Source: Juglans regia
Taxonomy: Eukaryota; Streptophyta; Magnoliopsida; Fagales; Juglandaceae
Direction: 5' to 3'
Length of the DNA stretch: 64,000 nt
Assembly (NCBI RefSeq): GCF_001411555.2
Contig: NC_049901.1
Span: 33,614,838 to 33,678,837, forward strand
Part shown: positions 12,409-25,018 of the stretch, in pieces
How positions within the stretch are numbered: position 1 is the stretch's first letter
How the letters are laid out: every line of letters starts with the position of its first letter
Position numbers and translations under genes: made by a program
Notes under the pieces: generated by a model
The model's input: the letters and a program-made list of their open reading frames with translations, nothing else
What the model was told of the DNA's origin: nothing
The model's database searches: none

Positions 12409-13503
12409 TATTGTTTTTCCTGTTATTGCTTCTAACTTGTAGCAATCTTGCTTTATTCATCTTCCTTGTTAATTGAAACGACTCCAGCGACCACCTGTCA
12501 ACACGCGCCCCACCATGCAACCCCACCTCACGTGGCCTTCACGTGCCCTAATGAGCCTACCAATTACACACGCCACACCAACAGATTCTCCACCTCGAGA
12601 TCTTTCAGATCTACCCCACCTCACCTCTCAACCATCGGCATGTGGCCTCCAAGCGCTACTATAGTTTTATGGGAAGACAGATGATCCGCCACTAATCATT
12701 CCATCTAATACCATGCTTTCTACTATGTTAACGATTTCCCTAACCGGTGATCTTAAAAAACGGAATACGAATCCCTCCAAAAAATATCTCAAGACAACAA
12801 ACTACAATACACTTACTTACACTTCCATAGCCTCCAACGGTGTTACCACAGTATGCATAGCCATGCAAACTGTAAAAAAAACATTCTTTTAAGACAGCCC
12901 CTCTTTGTAGGACAAGGGTTGGAGACCAAGAAATTGGTCCCAAAACCCTTTTTTTTCTTTTTTTTTTTTTTTCCTCCACCTTGGCACTGTGGTTATTGTA
13001 CTGGGGCGTTTGTTAGGGAACCCCACCCCCACATGTATCATATTTTCCTTATCTGAATGAAAATTTGCTTGCTAAGGAAAAAAAAATAGACTCCTATTAA
13101 TAGCTTATAAGTTATAGTAGCATTGTTTTATTTGTCTCCGAAACATATGGCTTACCCCTGATATTTAGGGTTGGTTTTGGGAATCCCCTTGATCCTATCA
13201 ATTGTCACCCCTAAGCAAGACCATTGCCCTCTAAGGTGAGTGATGAAACCTCTATAGGAACATCAAGTCTGCCTATATCCAACAAATCAAAGAATTTCTT
13301 ATTTTGACTGTGGCAGCTTTGGGTCGGTTGGTCCGGGTCTCCGAATGTAGCGAAATCACCATTTATAAGTGGTTGAGTCATAAGATCTAAAGTACAAATA
13401 ATCGACACCATGAATCGAGAAATAATGGTGATAGACGAAGGTGTTGGTCCATTGCTACCTTTGGGGCAATCATCTGCAACAGTGTATAAATCGATATTTC
13501 TAA
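12409..13503. other. Intergenic, no gene seen
   Basis: Contains short unrelated frames and a long pyrimidine tract (about 12949-12975). The minus-strand frame at 13211-13411 (67 codons) has ordinary-looking composition but matches no family I know and lacks a supporting exon structure. Confidence 0.5.
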
Positions 13504-14290
13504 TTAGAGAAGTGCAACAGACATAAAGGGATTACATAAAAGTAAACTCGCAAACTAACGTGATTTCATGTGACTTATTAGAGCATCCCCATCCCATTCC
13601 CCATATCACTATTATCTCTAAATTATAGGAAAAAATTTTGGGAAAAGCTCAAAAACCCCCTCCCATCCCATTCCCTATTTTAGGATTTTGATTTAGGAAA
13701 TGAACAGTAGTTCCCTAAATATAGGGAACCACTATTCATCCCCTAAATCATTTTTTATTAATATTTTATTCAAATAAATAAAATAAATTCTTTTTTCAAT
13801 CAACTACATTTTCTCTTATACTCATATTTATTATACTTTTAAATAATAATTTTAAAAATAATTTAAATAATTACTAAAATATAAAAATAATAATTTTAAA
13901 AATATTATTAAACCCTTAAAAAATAATTTAAATTTTTGTTTAAAATATTCACTATAATAATAGTTCAAAACATAAGAAAAAATATTAAGTAGTTAAGTTT
14001 GAAAATGGAAGTGAGAGAAAAAAGTAATAAAGAAATAATAGAAGAATATTATTTTAATAGAATAGAGAAAGGATAGGGAATGAGATGTAGAAGGTTTTTT
14101 AAAAATGAGTAAAATTTAGGATAAAATTATAGGGAGTGTCCTTTTTAACTAAAATTTAGGAAAAAATTTAGGGAATCGGATGTGAATGCTCTTAGATCTA
14201 CTTTATAATAAAAGTAACTTTACAATCTGACTACCGCATTAAACCATATCAGTTTGTGAATTTATTTTTGTATAATCACTTTGGACAAAC
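13504..14290. mobile_element. MITE (outer), interrupted by a PIF/Harbinger MITE
   Basis: The left piece (about 13504-13580, TTAGAGAAGTGCAAC...) and right piece (about 14195-14290, GATCTACTTTATAATAAAAGT...) together resemble the element at 33311-33545. Both share the words ATAAAAGTAAACT, a TAGATCTA block and AATTTATTTTTGTA. The 611-bp element at 13581-14191 sits between the two pieces, showing nested insertion. Confidence 0.55.
13581..14191. mobile_element. PIF/Harbinger-type MITE with TTA duplication
   Basis: Flanked by TTA at 13578-13580 and 14192-14194. The left end GAGCATCCCCATCCCATTCCC pairs with the complement of the right end, GAGCATTCACATCCGATTCCC, with few mismatches over 21 bp. The interior is AT-rich and non-coding. 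A 3-bp TTA/TAA duplication with a G-rich terminal repeat is characteristic of PIF/Harbinger (Tourist-like) MITEs. Confidence 0.85.
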
Positions 14291-16502
14291 TCTTCAACTG
14301 CACTAAATCTGTCACATATTTGCGTCCCTTATTTACCAACCTGCAGTCATGAATGCCCAGTGACTCAAGGTGAGTAACCTAATTGTCAACAAAAGTAAGT
14401 AAGTCTTGGGAAATCACACTAACATCTCCAACTTTTTTCTTGAGAAGGGATACGTAGAAAATTGGATAGACTCTCGGTTATTCGATCTGGCAAAGCTAGG
14501 CCTAAGGTACAATGCTAATCTTTTCCAAAATCTAGATTGGACCAGGTACGTAATTTTCCAAATCAAAACAGGGAATATGTTAAGTGAAAATGTCAGCAAG
14601 TTGAGAAAACAATTGAGCATTCTTGTTTGAAGAAGTCCAAGTGCTACACGTTCTCTGACATGATGATAATCAACCTTAATGTGCTTTCTGCGAGAATGAA
14701 ACACGGGGTTGATTGTCATGTAAAGTGCGCTGATGTTGTCAAAGAATATGATGGGTAGAGATGTAAGCGGAATGTGTAAATCACGAAGAATGGAAGCAAT
14801 CCAAGTTATTTTTGCTACAATATGGGCCATGGAACGATATTCAGCTTACGTGCTAGGTGAGAGATGCTATTCTAGTTTTCACAAACCATGTGATACAATT
14901 GCTGCCTAAAAAATGAAGAAGTCAGTTGTTGAGCATCGAGTTTCAGGACAACTAGCCCAATCAATATCAGCAAAAACATAGTGATTGGAGTGGAGTGGAG
15001 ATGAATGCCCATTTCAACCATACCCAAAAGATAACGTAAAATGTGTTTTACCATCTTGTAATGGCCTACACATAAATAGAGAGATAAAGTTGACAAAAAA
15101 GACAAGATTTGGCTTGAGGGCCCAACATTATTACAATAGTGAGATAGGTCACAAAACGGAGTTTCTGAAAGTGATTCTTTCATCTCGGCAGTCATTGGGG
15201 TGGCAATGGACTTGCAGTTTTTCAAGTTGTCATGTTCAAGAATGTTCATAACATATTTAAACTGGGATAAGACTAAACCATCAATAGTTGAGTGTATTTG
15301 TATATAAAGAGAATAATTGTAAAGGACCAAGATCCTTTCATATCAAATTCAAGGAAGTACTTGAGCGAGTGAGAATTATATCATCAACATAAAGCAATAA
15401 AGTCAAAGCATCAGTTGACAAGAAGTAGGTAAAAAGAGATGGATTCGACATGCTACAAGTACATCCATATGGAATAAGAAAACTACTCAATCGATCAAAC
15501 TGGGTTGAGCCTGTTTAAGACCATACAAGGCTTTATGCAATTTACACACATAGTGAGAAAAATTTGGATTTACCAACCAGGGTGGTTGTTCCATGAGTCA
15601 AAGTAAAAGGCATTTTTGACATCCAAATGGTGAATGTCTCATTTGTTAACTAAGGCTAAAGTGAGGACAATACGAATGGTTCAAAATTTTATAACAGGAG
15701 AGAATGTTTCATTGTAATCAATTCTATCGACTTGATGGTACCCTTTATCAACTGGACGGATTTTTAAACGATTGAGAGAACCATCTATATTTTACTTAGT
15801 TTTAAAAACCCATTTATGGCTAATAGTATTCGATTGTTCGTGTTGGGTTGACAAGGTACAAAAGTCCACATTTTAGTTTTGTGGAGAGTATCAAGCTCTT
15901 CATGTATGGCGAGAGTCCATTTCGCATATTTAAGAGCTGATTGTATAGATTTAGGCTCTTGGGGAGTGGGAACAACGGTATGAAGGCTGGCATATTTGGG
16001 ATTGGGTTTGTGTATAAAAAAAATCAGATTTGAGTTTTAAAGGAACAAGCCATATAAAATGACTAAATTCATCAACAAAGCATGCATAGTATGTAAACTT
16101 ATTGACTAAATTAACTAGAGCTAGCCCAAATATCACAATGTATTTTTTCTTATAAACCATAATGACAACTTTCTCAAATTGAAAAATCTGTTTGTTTGCC
16201 AATAATACTAATGAAATCTTTGGAGAGCTTGGACAACAATAGCATGCAGATGCCCCAATCTTTGGTGCCAAACCTCTTTATTTGCCACTTGAAACCAAAC
16301 AGAAAAATGTGCTTGAGGTGTGGCAAGAAGGGTATAGAGATTGCCCTTCTTGATTCCTCTCAATATGATGTTGTTCGTTGTTATGTCCTTTATTGTAAAA
16401 CCAAGATAAAATAATTTTTAAAAAAATAACTCAAAAGTTAGATATGGATTAGAAGTCAAATGTTTGACCGATAATAAGTTTGTTTTTCAAATCAAGTACT
16501 AA

Positions 16503-16870
16503 TAAGTTTGGTTTGGGTAGCAAAAGTCTTCCATCTCATCTCATCTCCTCTCATCTCCTCTCAATATTCAAACACTACAAACACAAACACTTTTCAATTT
16601 CAATATCCAACTTTTTCATCTAATAATTGCCTAATCATTATAGTTTTTCCAAACTTCCAAACAAAACATAAAAAAAAATCAACTTTTTCAAATCCTAAAC
16701 TAAAAATTATATTAAAAAATTATATTCTAATAATATTTTAACTTTATAATATTTTTATTCAACTTTTTATCTCTCCTTTCCCAAAACTCCATAAAACATT
16801 TCAACTCAAACAATTTCACTACTATTCATAGATCATCATATCTCATCTCACTATCTAAACGAGGCCTTAG
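16503..16870. mobile_element. MITE of the 'GATGAGATGAG' family (inside copia relic)
   Basis: The left end is rich in CATCTCATCTC and the right end reads TCTCATCTCACTATCTAAAC followed by GAGGCCTTAG. The interior is AT-rich and polypyrimidine-biased. It belongs to a dispersed family whose ends read roughly (C/G)GTTTGGATAGTGAGATGAGATGAG; see also 17518, 25331, 39950, 40132 and 52161. Confidence 0.6.
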
Positions 16871-17517
16871 AGTTACTTCTAGTGTAGTTTCACCGATATG
16901 TGTTATAGGTAAAAGTATGTCATCACCAAGCATAACTTTATCAAGACCATGGTAAGGGCGTAGATTGTTAAGCAAACCTGGATTGGAGGTCATGTGGGTT
17001 GAAGCTCCAGTATTAGTGGTCCACTAAGTATCTGTGGCATCAATTTCAACTATGAAGGTAGTAAGACCTTGAGGAACATCAAGTACTTGGTAGCTATGGT
17101 TGAACATGTGCCAACACTTGAGAGCATCATGGACTCGTTTGCCACAAATTTGACATGTGAGATCTCTATTCTGAGTTTTGCTGGAGTGTGTGATGTAGAA
17201 GTGGAACTGACTGGAACTTGATAATTACTGTGGGGAATGAATGAATTAGTGGTTGGGAACTTGATAATTACTATGGGGAACTTGAAATACTTTGCCTTTA
17301 AAGGAGAATGAATTACTGTGGGGACTAACTTGTCCATGAGATGGACAAAAATTAGTGCTTTTAGAAGTTGTTTTGCCAAAAAAGGGTTGAAAAGTCTTTA
17401 ATGTTTGAGGAGTGAAAGTTGACATAGGTCTCATAACTTTGTAATAAGAGAATTATCTCACCATAGGATGGCATAAGGGGTTTTAACATGGCAATGGTAA
17501 AAGGTTCATACTTAGGA

Positions 17518-17885
17518 CTAAGAGGATGCTTGGGAATGAGATGAGATGATAATTTTGTAAATAGTAGTAAGATAGTTTGTGAATAGTAGTGAGATAGTTT
17601 GAGTTAAGTATTTATTGGGTTTTGGAAAAGGAGAATTAAAAAGTTAAATAAAAATATTATAAAGTTAAAATATTGTTAGAATATAATATTTTAATATTAC
17701 TTTTGTTTTGTGATTTGAAAATTTTGATTTTTTTTTATTTTTTATTTGAGAATTTAGAAAAGTTGTAATGATTAGTTTGAAAAAGTTGTAATGATTAATT
17801 TGAAAGTGTTTGTTTATGAATCTTCTTTGGAAAAGAAATGAGATGGGATGAGATGAAACATGTTTCCAAACATCTCGTAAGATTA
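17518..17885. mobile_element. MITE of the 'GATGAGATGAG' family (second copy in copia relic)
   Basis: Begins AGGATGCTTGGGAATGAGATG and ends GATGAAACATGTTTCCAAACATCTC; the right end complement (GAGATGTTTGGAAACATG) matches the left end. The interior repeats 'GAATAGTAGTGAGATAGTTTGAG', which is typical of this family. Confidence 0.65.
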
Positions 17886-18515
17886 TTGAGAAGATAAAAG
17901 ACTTCGGTTTTGTCATGTACTGGACATCCAATAGTTGCAAGATTATCATAGATTATTTTGAACGGTTGGAGGTGCACATTCAGTGGGGTGGCTGGATCTT
18001 TTCAAAGATATGTCAGTTGCTATTTAAATTGAAGGTCGCACTCCTGTGAAACTTGAGCATAAACATCCTTAAGTACTGACTAGACTTGAGCAGAGGTCTC
18101 AAGTCCAATAACCAAGCCAAGAGCTTCTTCTGCAAGGGTGATGATCATCCAACCTCGTAGGAGATGGTCAACCTTTTTCTATTGCCCATATTTTGGGTTC
18201 AATATAAGTTGTCCATCGTTAGATTCTTCAAGACTAAAGACATTCATTTAGCATTAGAGTTGTACTCGTAAGAAGTCCAAGGAGTTCTTGGCTCTCAGCC
18301 AAGCACAAAACCTATTCAGGCCACAATGGGTAGTTATCATGCATTAGTAGAAGCGTGAAAAAATTCCTTACATTAATTGTAGCAGATGCCATTGAAAAGA
18401 GAGTAACGTTGGCTGAACTAAAGAATGCTATGCGTGAAAGTGGGTTTCTCAAGGTAGCAAGCACTGAATGGGTGGGCAAAGGAGGTTGACAAGTGGACAT
18501 GTGTTTCTATATGTG

Positions 18516-20349
18516 GCACCCCAATTTTTGAGCTAGGACTTAGAGATTATTAGGTCAACTTTGGGCCTGCATAAAGGGAGGAAACATTGGGCTTAAGGCC
18601 CATTAGTTATGTTTGTCTGGCTGAAAGCTTTTTACATTTTCTTTATGGATGACCAATCAAGCCCATTAAGTTTAAGTCCTAGAAATTTTCAGCCACTTAG
18701 TGTTCTTTGCACATGGCACCCATGCACCTTAGTGACTCTTAGGTTTCAATAAAACAATGATGAAGGGAATTAGGGTTTTGATGGTAGCAAGGAATTGCCA
18801 CTTGGCTCCATAGCTAGGAGAGACTCTTTAAGTTCCCAAAGAAAAGCAATCATGAGGTGGGTTAGGGTTTCAGTTTTCCAAGGCCCACGCTACTTGGCAT
18901 TCATGCAAGAAGGTTTTAGGGTTTCTAGAAAGGTAATCATAAGAAAGATGAAGGAAGTTTTGGATCTCCAAAAAACCAACACCACTTGTCACACATGCAT
19001 GGCAATCATTAGGATTTCTAGAAGGGCAATCGTGTGATGAAAGGAAGAAGGGTTTCCATTTTCTAGGGTTATGCCACATGGCGCCATGCACATTTGTGAC
19101 CCTTTAGTTTTCCAAGAAGGAAGATTAAGAGAGACGGTTTTAGATTTCAAAGAGACACACGCCACTTGGCAAGCATGCATGGGATCTTTAGGGCTTCTAG
19201 AAGGATCTAATCATGAAGGAGACTTAGGGTTTCAGCCATAGTAAGGGCGCCACTTGTCTTTCATACAAAAGACTCCCTTATGTTCCCAAGATAAGTAATC
19301 ATTGAAGAGGAAGAGTGAAAGTTTTGGCTAAGGGTTAGAAGGGGCCACTTGGTGCCCATGCTAGAGGTGTCTTGTGGTTTTTCAATGTCCAGCAAAAGTA
19401 ATGATAGGAGGGAGAAGAAGTGAAAGCAAGAGGGCATATAAATTGGGCCATTAATAGCTAGAAACCACGTAAAGGGAGAAGGGGAGATTAAGAGTCATTT
19501 ATGTTTTCAGCTTATTGTCATTCTCTCATCTCTTTCTCGTCCAACCCTAGAAACCAAACACTATTTTCTCTTCATCTAAACACCATTCTCATGCATCCAA
19601 GGGAAGAAAAGACTAAAGGAACCTCTTGTGGAGATTAGCACGCTTGCTTAATCATTAGTATTCTTTTATGTTTTGAGCTTTGTTAGTCTTTAACTTACTT
19701 TGGATAGTATACTTATGTCTTTGTGTAAACCTTGCATCTATATTGTTTTGTTGAATTGTTTACCCTAAAATGTCACATGATATGATCAGTTTCCACTATT
19801 GAATGATTGATTCTTCATGATATGTCCAAATGATGCTTGCTGAAAATTGGTTTAAGTGAAATGCTCAAAGCTTTGATGTATTGTTATATGCCATGTTAAA
19901 TTGTCATGTGTTATATCCCTGTATATGTATCTGAATATTCTAATTATTTCAAGCATTCACATGATGCATTCACTATATATTGAATACAAGTATATGCCAT
20001 GGTTACATGAAAAATTGCATGGTTTCATCACATGTTACATGTCACATGTTTTTTGGTTGTGCATTAAAAGAAAAGGTTTTGACACGACTCCAATGCTAGG
20101 ATGAGAGCATATCTAGTAGAACTCACATGTCCACTCTGGAGTACTTAAATTTAACCCCTGGGTTGACGAAGTATAGTCAACGAACTTCGAATGAGTTCCT
20201 TTTAAAGGATTCCTGAGCGAAGTAGCAGTGCCTAATGTTAGTGGATGTGACACATTGTAAATATGGTGAAGGTGAATTGTGAACTGTCATATCATATTGA
20301 AAGCTCATGGTGAAGCCATTTCGACTGCCTGAGCATCTTTGTATATGAT
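18516..20349 (+). mobile_element. Non-coding LTR-like element, copy E (truncated)
   Basis: Starts near TGTGGCACCCCAA and contains 8 degenerate ~90-bp repeats, then a block (about 20090-20230) that matches the complement of about 21420-21290. Shared words are CCAATGCTAGGATGAG, GTCCACT, TTGGGTTGA/CTGGGTTGACGAAG and ACTTCGAATGAGTTC. It therefore belongs to the same family as the inverted neighbour, but it stops at 20349 exactly where the neighbour starts and so lacks the hairpin and acceptor end. No conserved ORF. Confidence 0.6.
18711..19390. repeat. Degenerate ~90-bp tandem repeats
   Basis: A (G/A)CCACTTGGC...CATGCA block recurs at about 18711, 18801, 18889, 18981, 19072, 19152, 19241 and 19345, mostly 80-104 bp apart. 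The copies alternate with TAGGGTTTC and TCTAGAA...GCAATCATGA segments. They are strongly diverged. Confidence 0.6.
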
Positions 20350-22870
20350 GTGACACCCCCAACCTCTGCTTGGATGGAATAGATACTTAAGCATTCGGAC
20401 ATACAACACAAAGTTACATAACCTCATTCATGATAGATAATATGTAATGCAACATATTATGCATCTAGCAGAATGCAATAATCGCTTTGGGAAAATAGTG
20501 ACTACTAAAAATTTTCGCACCAGAATAAACTAAAACATCCCAACATTTAAATTAAACATAAATAGAAACTTACTTAATAGTGGTCCAAATAATAAGGCAT
20601 AAGTTCAAACATTGTTTGGAGATAACATCTCCTTATTGCATATAGACTTCATAGGGGGTTTCATAAAAAACAACTTAAATAATTTATCTAATGCGCTTTA
20701 TAGTAACCAGGACCATCTCTACAAACATCACTATCACTCATATTTGCGATCGCGGTCGGGTTCTCGTAGCCAAGGGGTGGAGTTCATCACCATCTTGATC
20801 GTCAAATTTTGGTTCTGCTACAACTTCTACCATTTCGAATGGAATAGTAGTTGAGACTACCACAATGAGATTCCATAAAATCTCAATAAGTTAAAAAACC
20901 AACATACACAGATAAATTATGCATAACCAATGATAAATATGAGATGCATGCATGATATGCAGAAAAAATCTATTTGTCTTTCATCCAGATTCCTCAACAT
21001 CTTTCAGAAAATTTTTATGCACATTTTCTTACAGAAAACATTTCCTCACTCATCTTTTCAAAACATATCATTTATTGTTATTAGATTCATCATTAGAAAT
21101 ATATGGTAACATCACAATTCCCCATTTTGTACTATGAGTACCTGTTGATGACTATAGCACAACTTAAGTTAAGACTACGTCATCAAAGATGTGCAGATAT
21201 ATCTTTCAATACATTGATCTTAAACATTTCATAACACAAGCACCAACAAGTGTTAGATGCCATATATGACTTCATTTTGGAATTCTTTAAAAAGAACTCA
21301 TTCGAAGCTCGTTGGTTGTTCTTCATCAACCCAAGACTTACCACTCCATTTTTACTCACTTTAAAGTGGACAGAGAAGTTCCACCAGAATATTCCCTCAT
21401 CCTAGCATTGGGTTGAATTAAAAACATTGGGTTGTGATAAAAACATTTTCATGCTATGCTTCATGACAAAAATATATATCATGACATGTGTTCATTTCGC
21501 AACATACAATATACTTCATGCTAAAATGACGTATTTTTATGTATCATGCTCAAACAGTACTATTTCATGATTTGTGCAAAAGTAACATAACACATGTCAT
21601 GTATGCTTGTAGGAAAATGCACAATGATGTTTCATATGACATTTCATGATCAAAATAACATTTATAACATGAATGTGGTATTTATACAATAAGCATAGAT
21701 AAATTATCTAAAAATAAGTTAGAAACTAATTTACAAACTTCCTGAGTTCTATAAATTTTCATGGCTAAAATAAAATACATACTAGAGTTAGGAATCATGA
21801 AATTCCAGAATTTGACAAGCTAAAAATAATATTTACAAATGTGCCCACATACTTTCAAAAACTTGCAATAATAAGCTAAGCTTTCACTATTTGCATTTCA
21901 ATCTCAAATTTCACCAATTTACACAATCTTCATATGTTCCATATCCTAAGTCCATATATGACCTTATAATTTCAAGAACTAAACATCCACTATGAGAAGT
22001 TCAACCAACCGTGGCATGCAAAATGTTTATTTTCACTATATGTGATTTAAGCCAATAATCTTCATGGCTTCTTATACAACTGATAGTTAACACATAACCA
22101 AACATTGGATCTGATCTTATTAACATGCAAGTAACTTAGTTTCAAGTCTCATGAGATCATATCAACATTCATGCGATGAACAACACCAAAACATCATACA
22201 ATCACCAAACCGAGTACCTAACATGATGTATCTAACTTCTCTTTAGCATTTGAACCCTTATAGCTCTAAATAATTCTAGATCTAACTCTTAACATGTTGA
22301 TAATAAGCTTCTAGATGTTTATAACATATGCTTTGAAAAACGTAATCAAGATATCACAAGAAAAACTCTAAACAAGTGGAAATTGGAACATGCTAGATGA
22401 TCAACCCAAGATATTGATTTATATTCCTAGCATGACGTGTTGTTTTTCCTAAATATCAACCATAAATCAATATAACAAGACATTAGGTATGCTTATAAAA
22501 TCATGTCAAGACAAGTAATGACTATATTTTAACATCAAAATAAGTTATTCATGTAGGACCCCAACTCTGTACCAAAAGTATGCTTCCAAAGATTCACCTC
22601 ATATAACTCAATCCAACACTCATTTTCATACAATAAATCAACGCCTAACATGTTGATCTAACTTCCTATAAAACGATATGGTAGAGTTACTTACTAGACC
22701 GTGGCTTTTTGAGTTCTCAAGAACTAGCTCTCTCCAAGGAACTGACTCTAACCTCTGGGTTTCACTCTCCTTTAAAGCTATGGATGTTTTGCTCACTAGA
22801 AGACTAATGCAATTCTTGAGACTGTCATGGGAGGAAGTGAGGAAAGGAGAGGGGTGCTTATAAATTTGAT
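20350..22870 (-). mobile_element. Non-coding LTR-like element, copy B
   Basis: The left boundary TGTGACACCCCCAACC at 20350 is the complement of a …GGGGGTGTCACA end, comparable to the GGGGTGTTTCA end of copy C. On the minus strand it shows a TCTA|GTAAGTAAC donor-like site (GT at 22694-22693), the block shared with 20090-20230, a hairpin TGAGATT-n6-AATCTCA at 20885-20866, and a possible acceptor ...TGTAGCAG at about 20816-20815. The right end is not fixed. No conserved ORF; AT-rich. Confidence 0.5.
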
Positions 22871-23229
22871 GAATGAAGAAGTGCAATTTGAGTCTTGTGT
22901 GGCTCGGTGTGCAGAAATTAGGTGAATGGATTGGTGATGGCTTTCGGTGCAGTGCTTTGCTTTTTCAATTTGACAATAGTTGCACAATTTAAAACATCTC
23001 ATTATTAACCCATGGACAAGGACCAAATGAGGATGATAGGTGAAGGAGCTAATAGGTTTCAAAAGTTGAGACAAAAACCATTCGGTTCCCCAAAATCAAG
23101 TGCAGACTGGCGGTTTTTGGACTTTAAACTAGTCCAAATTTCTCTCGATTTTTTTCCTATATTTGTTGCAAATTTTTGGTCATTAATATATTCTTTTTGC
23201 GTAGCTTTTCCATATGAGTATGGAAGCTA

Positions 23230-23597
23230 GAATGTTGGACACTTGTTTAGAATATCTTAATATATTTGTGAATGGTAGTAAATAGTTTGAGTTAATATAT
23301 TTTATTAAATTTTATGAGAGAAAAAAAAAAAATTGAACAAAAATATTATAAAGTACTTAAAAAATTATTTGAATATATCTTTTTAATATTAATCTTGTTT
23401 TGAAATTTGAAGAATTAGTATTGTTTTTCGTGTTTTGTTTGGGAGTTTGAAAAAATTGTAATAATTAGATAATAATTAAATGAAAAAGTTGAAGATTTGA
23501 AATTAAAAGTATTTTGTATTTGAGTAATATTTGAAAAGGAAAAATTTGAAAATATCTAAGAATAGTTAGAACAATTGTGTTGCCAAACAAACCATTG
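23230..23597. mobile_element. Diverged MITE
   Basis: Starts near TTGGACACTTGTTTAGAATATC and ends near TTGTGTTGCCAAACAAACC, with the family's GAATGGTAGTAAATAGTTTGAG segment inside. The interior is AT-rich. Terminal inverted repeats are strongly diverged. Confidence 0.45.
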
Positions 23598-23689
23598 TGG
23601 TTGGGTTGCATCATCATGGGCGATCATTGCCAGAACTGCAAATACTTCTACCTTGTTGTTTTATTCTTGGCCATTCAATGAATAACCAA

Positions 23690-24005
23690 CAGCTCGGCTA
23701 TGACTCTTAGCTTGAGAATTGAGTTCATGTACACGTACACGTTGCCCCAATTGATGGCCATTGGCATCTTTCCCTAATATAATGTTCAAGCTTTTCCAAC
23801 CACTTCATTCCTAATATTGTTCAAGCTCCATCATATCTTGTGTGGCCACATAAACTCCATCATATCTTTCCTTGGACTCCAATTTTTGGGGACAATGGCG
23901 CCACAAAATGCAAGGATTGGTGTCATAGGTAATCCCCATAAATTGACTTTGCAATCTTTTGATTGACAAAGTTGTATGTAGACCCACTATCAGAGAATCA
24001 AAATG
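23690..24005 (-). pseudogene. Ty3/gypsy aspartic protease fragment
   Basis: The minus-strand translation of about 23992-23955 gives DSGSTYNFVNQKIAKS. This is the active-site DSG motif and following segment of a retroviral-type protease as found between gag and RT in plant Ty3/gypsy polyproteins. Downstream frames contain AFCGAIVPK-like and GMKWLEKLE-like pieces consistent with the same polyprotein, but with frameshifts. Neighbouring gag and RT were not found, so this is an isolated fragment. Confidence 0.55.
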
Positions 24006-24517
24006 ATATGCGCATAAGCCATTTTATATCTCTTTATATAACTATATTTTAAGTTATGGACATTTTTATAAAATACCTTATAAAAAAGTAACATCACTTT
24101 CCATAAATACCTTCATTTTAAGATATGATCGTATAAAGGGTTGTGCATGTACCATTACTCATTAATAAAGCTCTTCATGTTTCATCCCCTGGATCTAGAA
24201 ACCTACATAGTACGAGAAGTCGTGTAAATGGTGAGTGCATGCAGCAATATTTGAAGATCCCCATCACCTGTGTGTGTTTCTTTGTCTCTGCATTGCTTCA
24301 CCTCTTCCATTTCAACATGAAAAGATTGACTCATCGAACAACATCCCTGGAGTACATCGTTCATCGTAGGTAAAGTAGAAGCTTTTTTTCCCTACGTTTA
24401 TGGTACATGAGGCTTCCTAGAAACTAGGCCGAGTTGTCCTCCTTCATGGCCGGATTTCATCATTTTCCTGTTCGGCTCAGAAAGAGTGGCTTTGCAACTC
24501 TTGTTCTATCAATCATC
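24006..24517. other. Intergenic, no gene seen
   Basis: Short frames only (for example 24143-24373) with no recognisable domain. Confidence 0.5.
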
Positions 24518-25004
24518 TGTTAGAAATATTTTAATTATTGGACCTCCATAGAGCATAAATCATACATATTATAATTGACAAATATAAGGCTTGGATAGGA
24601 TTTGTAAGGCTCGTTAAATGTGATTAATATAGTAACTTAACTGGATTATTGACACATCTCTAGAAGTTCATAATTTTTATCAGATCATGAGCATTAAAGT
24701 GGTACTAGTCCAATTTATGTGTAGAGACTCGTTAAGGACTCATGGAACTCTATTATTTTATGATGGGCATAATTGAAATTTGAGTTTTATAGATGTGTGT
24801 GTGTGTAGGTTATAGTCTCCATTCAGATTCATTCTTAATGCTATGCATCCCATCACTATACGTTTTTATAGAGAGTGAATATTGGACAGGAAGACTTAAC
24901 AATTGCGCTCTTCTCTCCAATGGCTATAGGTATGCTCTCTTTACCAAATTTTTACAACGATTTGATATGAGATCTTGACATTTTCAGACTCTCTAAGTCC
25001 AACA
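24518..25004 (+). mobile_element. 5' LTR (487 bp) of an LTR retrotransposon
   Basis: Begins TGTTAGAAATATTTTAATTA, ends TCTAAGTCCAACA, and is followed two bases later by TGGTATCAAAGC (25007-25018). That matches the usual plant initiator-Met tRNA primer-binding site TGGTATCAGAGC with one change. TG...CA ends plus a correctly placed PBS make this a left LTR on the plus strand. The copia relic downstream (26.8-31.6 kb, same strand) is the likely owner, but no matching 3' LTR was found. Confidence 0.75.
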
Positions 25005-25006
25005 AG

Positions 25007-25018
25007 TGGTATCAAAGC
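25007..25018 (+). promoter_or_regulatory. Primer-binding site (tRNA-iMet type)
   Basis: TGGTATCAAAGC lies directly after the LTR end. In retrotransposons this site pairs with the 3' end of initiator methionine tRNA to start minus-strand DNA synthesis. Confidence 0.75.

Larger units (their letters stand above)
14400..18400 (-). pseudogene. Degenerate Ty1/copia gag-pol relic
   Basis: Reading on the minus strand in order: a gag start (MASATINVRNFFTLLLMHDN, about 18390-18312), a possible zinc-knuckle area (about 17380-17050), and integrase-region scraps (about 16271-15951). Reverse transcriptase follows, with an intact LLLYVDDIILT around 15400-15365. Then come the connection region (15330-14872) and RNase H with FHSRRKHIKVDYHHVRERV (14830-14414). 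This gag-IN-RT-RNH order is diagnostic of copia. Frameshifts and stops occur throughout. No flanking LTR pair was found. Two MITEs are inserted (about 16503-16870 and 17518-17885). Confidence 0.8.

Noticed and set aside
13211..13411. Minus-strand ORF of 66 codons with gene-like composition
   Set aside because: No recognisable family, no flanking exons or splice sites; kept only as unexplained.
24143..24373. 76-residue ORF upstream of the LTR at 24518
   Set aside because: No domain, no second exon, and no similarity to other parts of the window.
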